This document shows, piece after piece, positions 47,901-59,900 of a stretch of DNA of 64,000 nt. The stretch is from the NCBI RefSeq assembly GCF_022682495.2, contig NC_071389.1:103333951-103397950 (forward strand), given 5' to 3'. Every line of letters begins with the position of its first letter. Within the stretch, counting starts at the first letter, position 1. Below the pieces are notes generated by a model. The model was not told where the DNA came from. It made no database searches and saw only the letters and a program-made list of their open reading frames with translations. The position numbers were made by a program, and so were the translations under genes. This DNA comes from Desmodus rotundus (lineage: Eukaryota; Chordata; Mammalia; Chiroptera; Phyllostomidae).

Positions 47901-50900
47901 TATAGTACAGAAAAAAGTATCTTAAGGCCCTTTCATGTTACAGACAGCAGACAGCAGATTTTGAGTCTGGGCATGGACCTGCAGCTGGAATGGATGAAAT
48001 TAGATGATTTTCAAAAGCATCTTGATGGGGAAGATGAGAACTTTTCTGAAACACATGCCATTCCAAATAGTAAGTAGTTTGGGAGTTATGTGGATACTTT
48101 TCATGAATCTAAATACAGAAACCTAGTTTATTTTTTCTTTCATTTTAGCTTTATTGAGGGATGCTGTGAAAAATGGAGATTATATTACTGTGAAGATTGC
48201 ACTTAATTCAAATGAAGAATATAACCTGGACCAAGAGGTAGTAAATATATCTTTGTAAAATCTCTTGAAAGGAAGATGAAAAATAGCTATTTTAAAATAA
48301 TTGTTTAGTTTATTGTAACTCCAAAAGTTATGCATTTCCCCTTATAAAATTCAAACATTGTAGAAGTGCAGGATGTAGATAATTTTAGCCCCAGGATTCC
48401 CACCCCTACAGTGACCATTTGGTTTAGCTGTGGTTCTGACATGGTCTGTGGTTTAACACTGCTGCCATGAGGGTGTTCTGTGTCACTGCGTTTCAGTGGA
48501 GCTGCCTGTTAACAGCAACTGCCTGACTTCCTGTTGTTGCTGGGCATTTAATACTGATTCATGAAGGGTTTTTTATATGGAAGTATACTCACCCTTTTTT
48601 CGTGGATTTTAGGGTTTGTTTTTTTAATCTTTTATTGCTTAGAAAAGATTTTTATATTTTCTTCTTTGCTGTAGTTGTGGATTTTTTAGGTTTAATCTTT
48701 TGGGATTACACTTCAAAAAATCACTGGGATTGTGAATAAAATTGCATGAAATGTATAGATCAGTTTGGCTGGGAGTTGACTTTTTTATATTTTGAGTCTT
48801 TCATCTAGGAAAATAACTCTTCATTTATTCCCCATAGCTCTTCATTTATTCCCTTAAGCAAACTTTTTTGGGTTTTTCATAGTATTGTACATTTATTTTA
48901 GGTGTATTCCTAAATGTGTTAAAAATTTTTAATAATCTTACTATGATCATTAGAATTTTATTCCTCCCACATTTTGTTTCTCTTTTTTAAGTATATTTTA
49001 TTGATTATGCTATTACAGTTGCCCTGTTTTCTCCGCTTTATCCCCCTCCAACCCCCTCCTACCAGCATTCCCCCTCTTAGTTCATGTCCATGGGCCATAC
49101 ATATAAGGTCTTTGGCTTCTCCATTTATACTGTTCTTAACCTCCCCCTGTCTATTTTGTACCTACCATTTGTGCATCTTTTTTAAAAAAGATTTTTTAAA
49201 TTTATTTTCAGAGACGGGGAGAGAAACATCAATGTGTGGTTACCTCTCGTGCACCCCCTACTGGAGACCTTGCCCGCAACCTAGGCATGTGCCCTGACTG
49301 GGAATCGAACCAGAGACCTTTTGGTTCAACGCCCACACTCAATCCACTGAGCTATACCAGCCAGGGCCATTTATGCATCTTATTTCCTGTACCTTTTCCC
49401 CATTCTCTCCCCTCCCCCACCCCTCTGATAACCCTCTGTGTGATCTCCATTTCTGTGATTCTATTCCTGTTCTAGTTGTTTCCTTGGTTTGTTTTTGTTT
49501 TTTAGGTTCAGTTTTTGATAGTTGTTAGTTTATTGTCATTTTACTGTTCATAGTTTTGATCTTCTTTTTCAAAGATATGTCCCTTTAACATTTCATACAA
49601 TAAGGGCTTAGTGATGATGAACTCCTTGAACTTGACCTTATTTGGGAAGCACTTTATCTGCCCTTCCATTCCAAACGATACCTTTGCTGGATAGAGTCAT
49701 CTTGGATGTGGATCCTTGCCTTTCATGACTTGGAATACTTCTTTCTAGCCCATTCTTGCCTGTAAGATTTCTTTTGAGAAATCAGTTGATAGTCTTATGG
49801 GAACTCCTCCTTGGGTCCAACTTCTTTGGGACTCTCTGAGCTTCCTGGACTCCCTGGAAGTCTTATTTCCTTCACCAGATTGGGGGTTTTTTCCTTCATT
49901 ATTTTTTCCAATAAGTTTTCCATCTCTTGCTCTTGCTCTTCCCCTTTTCAGATGTTGGAACATTTAAAGTTGTCCCGGAGGTTCCTAAGCCTCTCCTCAT
50001 TTTTTGGAATTCTTGTTTCTTTATTCTGTTCTGGTTGAATGTTTCTTTCTTCCTTCTGCTCCAAATTGGTTGAGTTGAGTCCCAGTTTCCTTCCCTTCGC
50101 TTTTGGTTCCCTGTATATTTTTATTTTACTTTGCATAGCCTTCACTTTTCCCTCTATTTTGTGACCATACTCAACCATTTCTGTGAGCATCCTGATTACC
50201 AGTGTTTTGAACTCTGCATCTGATAGGTTGGCTATCTCACCAACGCTTAGTTCTTTTTCTAGACTTTTGAGCTGTTGTTTCATTTGGACCATATTTCTTT
50301 TGTCTTGGACCACCTTTTATTTTGTAAGGGGTAGAGCCTTAGGTGTTTGGCAGAGTGGGTCAACCCACTTCACTGCATATGTTGGGGGAGGGATCCGAGA
50401 GGGAACAATACTGCTTGCTCAGCTCTTGGCCGGCTTTCAGTCACTTCCCTCGCTACCCAGAAGCAAATTGGGCCCTTGTGGTGCTGATTCCTCTGTGGGT
50501 GGGTTTGTGTAGTTTCTAGGATCCCATTGGTCTCTCCAGCAAACTCTCCTGTGAGACTGGGAGGTTCTTCCACTCCGCAATCCCCAGAGATTTTTACCGC
50601 CAGAGGTTTTGAGGTTTTAGTTTCCCATTCTAGAACACTGGGTTGTGTGGTCTGTCTTGCTCCCCAGTTGTTCCTCCCAGTTCCTCCATGCATGTGGGAC
50701 TGCCTGGTTCACCAGCTGCCGCTGCATTACCACACATCCTGTTTACCCCTGCTGCCTGTCTCCACCCTTCCTGTCAGTTTGTATGAATGTTTCTTGTTTA
50801 ACTCCTTGATTTTCAGACATTCATACAGTTTTCTCACAGTTCTGGTTGTTTTTTGTTTTTAAATTGGTTGTTGTCCTCCTTTTGGTTGTGTGAGGAAGCA

Positions 50901-53900
50901 AAGCGAATCTACATACACCTCCATCTTGACCGGAAGTCCCACATTTTGTTTTCTAACTGGTTATTGTGTGTGTGTGATAAAGGTATTGATTTCTCTGTGT
51001 GTTGTGTGTGTGTATGTCTCCAGCCACTTTTAGGAAATTCTCATACCGTGATAATTTTTAAGTTACTTGTCTTGGATATTCTAAGTAGAGAGTTTGATCA
51101 TCTTCTAAAAATAGCTATTTTCTTTCCCTTTTTTCCAATAATATTTCTTTCTCTAGTCTTGTGAAATGGGTGGCATTTTGAACAACAGTGGTGATAAACG
51201 TGATCTGTTCTGTTCTCAGTCTGAGTGGGATTGTCCCGGAGCAGGGCATCGGTGTCAGGTTTTATTTCTTTACGGTAGTGTCCAATGGACAGCCTTTACC
51301 TCCTGTACTCTACTTTTTTTTTTTTTTTTGCTGCTTAAGTTTTTATCACAGATGCATGTGGTGCTCTTTATTAAAAGCACAGTAGCTGCAGGAAACTTTT
51401 TTCTTTTTTTATTTAAGGAATAAATGTATTGAAGATTTGAAAAACAATTCCTGAAAGATTGACTTTTCCATAAAATTGTAGATACACAATACATTGTGTT
51501 TATCATGTTAAAACATGCATTAGACATAAAAGCAAAAACCATAAAACAAGCCACCACTCTTCAGTCTGAACAAAGATAAAATGCCTGAGGGACAATGTGG
51601 ATGACTTACAAAGGGTGGGCTCTTTGAGTACCAATTTTTAAAAAGGAGCACAAGTGGATGAGTGTCCTCATTTATGTACACAGAATTGAATCTTTGCAAC
51701 TAGGAATTCGCATTTTGTCATATAGCATAAATACATATTATGAAAGTACACAGTGTGAAAGAAATAGAACCACTAGTATCCAAAGCAGCTTTGTCAAGTA
51801 GGCAGTAGAACACTCTACAGTATGTCTCTCCACTGGTAGCCATTTAGAAAGGAAGAAGAAAAAAGAAGGAGCTAAAACCCCTTTTATATTCTCTGTCTAA
51901 AATCAAACAGAAAACAAACATCAGTTGTGTTATAACTAACAGAAAGGAAAATCAAAGTACATCATTTGTACAACAGAAGGACTAAGACTAGAAATGTTTA
52001 TAGATATCCAAACATAGTGTAAGTAAGCACCTTACACAGCTTTCAGGGGTACTCAGGAGGAGCCACTTCGTAATTACTGGCATTAAACAAAGTTGCACAG
52101 TTCTTTGCAAGGTATTTTAGGAAATCATAAAAATACTCAGTAATAAAGCAAGGCTCCTCTCATTCAGAGTTGTATAGGTCAACATTGCTCCAGTCTGTAT
52201 AAATAATCTCAAGAGATGTGGGGGCTCTACATACTTGAGACATGGGTACTTCAGGGAATACATGAGGATTGAGGATTTCAGTATACTGTTGTCTTAGATT
52301 TGTTTTGTAGCTGAGTGCCCAACATTACATTGAAGTACTCTTTTATCCCTGACACTTCATTAGCAGCATAATCCTTCTTATCTCTGTTGCCTTGTAATTT
52401 GCATAATCTTCCAGAATAGAATCCACATTCTTGTTGGCAGGAAAATGAAAGAGCTATTTCTGCCAGGTAATTAAGTCCCAGTCATCAATAAGCCATAGTT
52501 TTAGTTTTTCAGGAATCAGCTTTAACTTCATCTCTGTTCACAAATGCTTCCTCATTTGCAGAAGTAACATCTTGGAAGAGGCTGATGTGTCTCACTGGTA
52601 CTCCACCATCTCCATTTCCAAGTGTTTTCTGTTGGTTCTTTGTTGTTTTCACTTAAACATTTTTCTATTACAGACCAGCTGTCTTCTTTCCTGGATCAGC
52701 CCCTCTCATTTCCCCCCCTGCATATGTTCCTATCTTTTTGAAGTTCTGTTTTTGCAGATTGTTGTCCATGAATTTGAGTACTCTGCTTTCTGGAACCCAT
52801 AGGTCCCAATTTGTGTTCTAACCACTGTAATATATAAATGTTTATCCTTTATGACAACCTTTACCCATTTTGCCTCATAAAGAGAAGACCCCTAAAAGCA
52901 CAGCACTTGCTCACCCTCCTGTAATTTAGGCTTAGGGTACGTACTACTTCGGTGCCAATTAGGTGCCACTTATAGGAATTCAGAGCTGCCTCCTCCTCCT
53001 ACCACCCCGACTATGGCCCCCGTAGTCACCACCCCATCCAGCTCTTTTGCAGATACCTGCAGGGAAGTTTTCTAAAGTTAGATTTTCCCAAATGAGAGGA
53101 AGTGGTTTTACTGTTACTGAAGTAAGAGTAAATCCTCTTGAGTGGATCCTCTTCAGTTCATCTAAAGTGCTACTGCTAGAAATAATTTTTCTTACATTTG
53201 TGTTCCTTCAGATTACTCATACCGGCAAATTCTGCTGAACTCTCAGGTTATAACTGGATTAACTCATAATATTGGAAGTTAGTTGCATCAAATCGTATTG
53301 AATTAATGGTTTGTTTTTCTCATTTTAAGTTCATTTCAACTAGTAATGGGATATATTTTAGCTAGTGGTTACCTTTTTATTATTCATCAACTTTATGTAA
53401 TTGTATCTAATTCAAAGCAGTTTTTTTTTTAACTGAATTTTGCCTATCAGCATCCTGTTTCCTACTTATGAGAATCTTCCTTATCCTTAGAGCAGTCACT
53501 CTTTCACTTCCCAGGAGTTAGCAACGCTTGTCTAACCTAGATAGCATTCCTTTCATTGTGTCCTCAATACAGTGGGCTTAGGTGACCATTGGTTATTTCT
53601 AGCCTCTTTGGGCCAACTAGGTTAATATAATTAACATAGGAGTTTTACATAGAATACGAAGAAACTTTCAGGCCTAAAATTTGAGATAAGTACTGAAAGG
53701 TTTTCTTAGGCTCTGTCGAGGAAGAAATGCCAATCAGCCACAAAATTGGGCAGTACAGAGCTTTATTGGGGTTTGCACACCAGGGCGAGGTTCCCTGGTC
53801 TGCAGAGCAGGGCGGGAAGTTGCGCCCAAGCAGGGAATATGGCGGGGTTTTATGCACCAAATTCTGGTTGGCTCCCCTCGTGGGGGCTAGGGATTGGTCT

Positions 53901-56900
53901 CCTGGAACAAAACGGCCGTCTATCATTGGTGGTTCCCTGGTTTGACATCAGCCATCTCTTCGGGGTTGTAGTTTGGCTTCCATTTTGTCCTACCCGCCCA
54001 TCCTGACATTCAGACTTCTTTGATAGGATAAGGGGCGCCCTGTTCAATCTGGCTACTTCCTGCTGTCCTGGGGTGGGGGGGTGGCTAGAGAGGAGGGGCT
54101 AGAGGTCGGCTGTTTCTGGTTCGTCAGGGAGGGGCGAGTAGGTTTGTGGGAGATAGGGAATTGGGGTCCGGATGGGAAAACGTCAGGCTGTATGACAACC
54201 GGGGGGTGATGGGAAGCTAGTGTCTCATACTTGTTGGTTGATGAGGAAAGGGGAAATAGGCGGAGCTTGAGGAGGAGTTGGATTTTCTAACAGCAGACGG
54301 ATAAGGGAGGAGGAAGAGATAGGGTTTCACGTGACCTGGAGAGTGGCGCCTAGTAGTTGGAGAACGTCCCTTCCTAGAAGCGGGATAGGGCAGGAGGGTA
54401 TGACAAGGAATGAATGGGAAAAGGGAAAGCCATCCAGACTGCAATTAAACAGAGGGGTTCGCCACAGGCGAGATGGGGTCCCGTCAACCCCCGTGACCGA
54501 GATCTGGGAAGGAGTAAGAGTTCCTGAAAAAGATGGTAAAACAGAGTAGGTAGCCCCTGTGTCCACCAGGAAAGGGATGGACTTACCCGCTACCTGCAGC
54601 ATTACCCTGGGCTTAGCGAGGGTGATGGGGGTCTTCAAGTCCAGGCTGCTTCAGTCATCTAGGAGTCCGAGAAGTTCTGGCGCAGCCAGGGAAGAGTCCG
54701 CACCTTGATCGACTGGTCCCCCACATGGAGGCGCCGGGGGCGAGCCTCTAAGGGGACAGGCATCCCTCCAGTGACCAAGCTGTTGGCACTCGGGGCAGGG
54801 CTTCGTTAGTGGCCGCGGCTTAGGACGCTTGTGGGCCCAGTGTCCTTCTTTGCCGCACTTGAAACAGGCCCCTGTTGGGGTGTTCTTTGGCCCGGACTTA
54901 GGCTTCACCCCCGTGCCGGTGTTTGCTGCTGGCCGCATGGACACCTTTTGCTGTAGGCGTGCCTGGTGGGCAGCCTCAGCTTCTCCTTCCCGACTATTGA
55001 AAACCTTAAATGCCATATTTACCACATCTCAGATGGAGGTTTGAGGGCCATCCTCGGCCTTTTTAAATTTTCTTCTAATGTCTGGGGCCGACTGAGAGAT
55101 AAAGTGAGTAGCTAAGACAGTGGCCCCAGCGTTAGAAGCCGAGTCAAGGCGGGTATGGAGCACCATTGCCCTGGTTAGTCTGTTGAGAAATAGGGCCAGA
55201 TTTTCTCCGGGGCCTTGGGTGACTTCTCTGAGTTTATTGTAACTGACTCCCTGAGATGAAGGGCAAGGGGAAGTCAAGAGCCCTCCTTTTGGGAATTACA
55301 GTTGTTAGAGGTGGAAAGAGCCTAGGCGTTTCTCAATTGAAGAGAGGTCAGTCAGTGAGAAAGGAACATGGACCCGAACAACACCCTCTGCTCCTGCCAC
55401 TTCCCGGAGAGGGTAAATACGGGAGTCTAGGGGCTCTAGATTAAGGCGAGAGCGGGTGTGTGAGCTGACTGGGGAGGAAAGGTCTTCAGAGGGAGGGGAA
55501 GAATCCAGCTGAGAGGGGAGGGCCGGGGCTGGAGTAGCCGTGGGTAGGAGCTGATAAGGAGGAGGAGGAGAAGCAAGATCTTCAGGGGAATCAGAGAAGG
55601 AGGAAGGGGATTCTGGGGCAGTTGGCTTAGGAGGCCATATGGGTCAGAGTTCCCTCAGGCCAGGAGAACCTGAGCTGTGGAGCATTGGGCACATAGATCA
55701 GGATGGGAGTGCAAAGCCCAAAAGCCCTGAATGTATGGGACCTCAGACCATTTGCCAGTCCGTCTGCAAAAATTATCTAGGTCAGTAAGGGTAACGAAAT
55801 CAAAAGTACCTTCAGGAGTCCAGGTTTCGTGATTATGGAGCTGATATAACGGCCAGGCCGTTAGAAAAATCAGCTGTTTTCACTTGAGTCCAGGATCAAT
55901 AGCTGGCAGATTTTTCAGGAGGCACCCTAGAGGTGACTTAGGGTCTGGTTTGGACTCCTGCCCCTCCCCATTCCTGGTCCCACGAGGATTAGCAAGTGGG
56001 AATTGGCATCCCTCAACCCAAGTTGCTGATGCGGTCTGGTAAAAATGAGGATCTAGGCCCAGGGACGTCTCCTCCAGTGCCTAGAGCCTCTCAGCGGAGG
56101 GAGAGCAGCCTCTCCCGGAAGGGTCACCCCGACGCAGCGCTGTGGTTTGGTGTGAGAGCAGTCTCTTCTAGCAGATGGGGGCCCAGAATCAGTGTTCGGG
56201 GACCAGAAACGTAAGGGCAACGGCACTTACCCTAGTTCTTAGTCCAGACTGGTGGTGTGGCTGCGAGGCCTCCTCGGGGAGTAGGGAGAAGAGTGGTCTT
56301 CAGCAGACAACAACTCCCGGGTTTTGGCACCAAATGAAAGGTTTTCTTAGGCTCCGCCGAGGAAGAAATGCCAGTCAGCCACAAAATTGGGCAGTACAGA
56401 GCTTTATTGGGGTTTGCGCACCAGGGCGAGGTTCCCCTGGTCCGCAGAGCTGGGCTAGGGAAGTCGTGCCCAAGCAGGGGATATGGCGGGGTTTTATGCA
56501 CCAAATTCTGCTTGGCTCCCCTCATGGGGCTAGGGATTGGTCTCCTGGAACAAAGCGGCCGTCTATCATTGGTGGTTCCCTGGTTTGACGTCAGCCATCT
56601 CTTCCAGGTTGTAGTTCGGCTTCCATTTTGTCCTACCCCGCCCATCCTGACAAGTACGTACCTTTGACATTCAGAAAGCCCAAAGATTCGTGCATATCCA
56701 GATGGCCAACAGACATATGAAAAGATGCTCAGTATCATTAATCGTCAGAGAAATGCAAATTAAAACCACAGTGAGATAGCACTTCATACCTGGCAAGAAT
56801 GGCCATCATCAATAAGTCAAACAGCAAGCGCTAGCGAGGATGTGGAGAAAGGGGACCCTTGTGCACTGTTAGTGGGAATGCAGACTAGTGCAGCCATTGT

Positions 56901-59900
56901 GAAAGCAATATGGAGATACCTCAAAAAATTAAGAATGAAAAAAATAATAAAAAATGGATCTGCCTTATGACCCAGCAATTTCGCTTCTGGGAATTTATCC
57001 AAATAAACCCAAAACACTAATTTGAAAGAATATATGCACCCCTATGTTCACTGCAGTGTTATTTATAATAGCCAATATTTGGAAGCAGCCAAGTTCCCAT
57101 GAATAGATAAGTGGATAAAACAACAGTGGTACATATACACAGTGGAATACTACTTTTCCATAAAAAAGAAGAAAATTTTACCCTTCATGACAGCATGGAT
57201 GGACCTAGAGAACATTATGCTGAGTGAAATGAGCCAGTCAGAGAAAGACAAATACCATATGATTTCACTCATATATAGAATCTAAAAGACAAACTGAACT
57301 AACAAGCAAAAGAGAGACAGACTTACAGAGAGCAGATGACAGTTCTGGGGGGAACTTGGAGGGGTGGAGGGTTAGAGCAAAAAGGAAACAAAACTCATGG
57401 ACATGGACAACAGTGTGGCCATTGCAGGGGGAGGGGGTGGGTGCAGGTGGAAGAGGGTATTGGGAGGATAAATGATAGTAGAAAAAAATACAGTAAAAAA
57501 TGAACTATTAAAGAAAAAGATTCATGCTGTGGCTGATGTAGCTTAGTTGGATGAGCCTCATCAAGAGATCCAAAAGGTCACCCGTTCAATTCTGGGTCAG
57601 GGCTCATGCCTGGGGTTGCAGGTTTGGTTCCCTGAGGTGTGTACAGGGTGGGAGGGCGACAACCAGTTGATGCTTCTCAAGTCAATTGTTTCTTGCCCTC
57701 TCTTTCTCCCTCCTTTCCCTTCTCTGTAAAATAAAAAATAAAGAAAAAGGCTCATGCAAAGTATTGGTATGCCTTTAGAACTTAATACATGGAAGTTGTA
57801 AAATTTTATGCTAACACATACAAATTCTAAAGATTATTTTTTATTGTAAGTATATGCTTACATAAATGCACTTTAATGATTTCACATTGAAACAGTCTAG
57901 ATGGAAATACCAATTCTAAAATTTTTCTTCCTAAACATTGACATTTTTCCCTAAACAAAACCAATAAAGGATTCAAGTGGGATGACACTGTTGATGCTGG
58001 CTGCAGCAGGAGGGCAGGATGACCTGCTGAGGCTCCTCATCAGGAAGGGAGCCAAAGTGAACGGCAGACAGAAGAATGGGACTACCGCCCTCATTCACGC
58101 AGCTGAAAAGGTGGGTCATTTCATAAACTTACAGGAATTCCTGCCTCTGGACTTAAGAATGTTTTTGTGATAAAATATACCAGTTGGACAGTCAACTTAA
58201 AAATTATATTTTAGTCCATCTAAGACTTGTCATGGATGGATTTTTTTTTTTATCAACAGTAGTACTTTGCAGTTGAATTTTCAAAACGATTATTTAGTTG
58301 GAAGTGGTTTGTATTGAAAACGAACCTCTGAATAATATACCAAAATCAATTCAATCTTAGGTCTTTTTAAAAATTTTTTCCAGTTGAAAGTAATTGTTCC
58401 TTTTGGTGAGTATAATTAAAGTGTTCCCATATATATCTTTCTAAAGGGTTGCTATGCAGTGGTTCTTATGTAGAAAGCAGTGGTTAAACTTCAGACTGAG
58501 GTTGCTGGCACCTCCCAGCTCTTCCAGGACCCTGCACAGTAAAGAAACAGGAAACTGCATTCATCTACGTGCTTGGGGTAGAATTTTTTTCATGATCACT
58601 AAAAGTTTCAAAACATCGAAAAATATCTTAGTTTGAAAGAATTTGGAGAACTAAATTTGTTTTTTTTTTCTTTAATAGAACTTTTTAACTACAGTGGCTA
58701 TTCTTTTGGAAGCAGGAGCTTTTGTAAATGTTCAGCAGAGCAATGGTGAGACTGCTTTAATGAAGGTAAATGCCTCACATGTTCACTTATCTCCCTCCAT
58801 CTCTGAGATGTGTGTGTTGGGCCCTCCAACTGCCATGCACTGTTGGGGGCTGGGGACATGATGGGGAACAGGGCAGTCTCTGGACTGGCACATGACAGAC
58901 GAGTGGGAGAAGACAGACCATCAGAGAACCGCATAACATTTAGTGTGATGAGTGATGGGAGAGGAATAAGCATGGAACTAAGGAATTACATCAGAATCCA
59001 GACCAGGCTAAGTCCTGTGGCTTCCAGACAGCCTTAGGGTGGCTGTGTTATGTGGCCACACTGTCACTGTCACTGTAAAGGGGATTAGACTATGCCAAGG
59101 GGAACTGGAGTGGGCTATACACCAGAGCCTGAAGAAATGGGGAAGTGAAAGCTGTACTCTGGCTTTTATTAGCGAATGCATCTCTTGAGCTTCAGATTCC
59201 TTCCTGTGTTCAGAATAGTAGTTTGTAAATAGACTTTTTGTTTTATTGACTATTTAGAGGAAGAGGGAGGAGGAGAGAGGGAAACATCAATTTGTTGCAC
59301 ATAATCATGCATTCCCTGGTTGATTCTTACATGTCCCCTGACCAGGGGTTGAATGCACAACTTTGGTACATGAGGACAGTGCTCCACCACCTTAGCTGTC
59401 TGGCCAGGGCCACGCAGATAGTTTTGAGTGTAGGGTGTTAAAGCCTCCCATGCACTCCTGTATTATCCTTCCACGTTTAGCAGTTTTGCATTTGTGTGTA
59501 CAAGGGCAGATTCAGCATGTTCTATCTGGCCTGTTCCTGGGGCAGTTTTAGGTTCCTAGCCTAAAATGCTGTTAGAACACAGCAGTTCCTGGTGCCTAGT
59601 AGTGGTTTAGTTCCCTGAGTGGAGGCTGTGCTGATCCTCCCTAGACACAGCTTTTTGACCTGTTGAGCTGAGTTGGCATTTGCCTGCAGTTTGTTTCAGC
59701 CTTCTTTCATGAGTCAGTACATGAGCGTTGGCCGCGGCCAGGTTATCCATGGGCTCCCAGAGTCTGCTCTCTAATCCATCATTCCAAAGGCCTGGCCTAT
59801 CTGCCACTTCAGTGTTTTTCCCATCTTAGGGTTTAAACCCCGTTCACTGCTTGTGTTTCTGTTTCACTTGTGGCTCTTGGAAATGTTTATTTTGTTAAGG

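Larger units (their letters stand above)
48980..50937 (-). mobile_element. ORF1-only L1 derivative (HAL1-like), copy E, full length
   Basis: Antisense: 3' UTR (48990-49580, containing a VES SINE at 49180-49367), ORF1 remnants (49600-50290) and 5' UTR to 50937 (ctccatcttgaccggaagt). A 14-bp target duplication flanks it. No ORF2. The 5' end on the minus strand reads ACTTCCGGTCAAGATGGAGG, again with a YY1-type AAGATGG core. Confidence 0.85.
48560..51180 (-). mobile_element. Old antisense L1 ORF2 fragment, split by copy E
   Basis: 48560-48965 and about 50952-51180 look like antisense L1 ORF2 text ('tttcatagtattgtacattt'; 'ctaagtagagagtttgatca'). The middle is the ORF1-only copy E. Diverged, therefore older than the insertion. 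Confidence 0.55.
53689..56657 (-). mobile_element. Endogenous provirus, gag-pro only, with two LTRs
   Basis: Antisense element of 2,959 bp (53694-56652) between two copies of the 5-bp repeat AGTAC (53689-53693 and 56653-56657). Order on the minus strand: 5' LTR (56652-56335), primer-binding-site candidate (56332-56315), gag remnant, pro, then a short spacer and 3' LTR (54008-53694). There is no pol (beyond pro) or env, so the copy is internally deleted and could move only with help. The gag and protease style and the 5-bp duplication fit a class I (gammaretrovirus-like) ERV. Confidence 0.85.

Noticed and set aside
56232..56738. 168-residue minus strand open frame at the right LTR
   Set aside because: Runs through the LTR and flanking DNA; no similarity to retroviral proteins, and the same text in the left LTR is not open over the same length.
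29041..57752. tRNA-like box A/B sequences as functional tRNA genes
   Set aside because: All are parts of VES SINEs with tails and no cloverleaf-compatible full tRNA.
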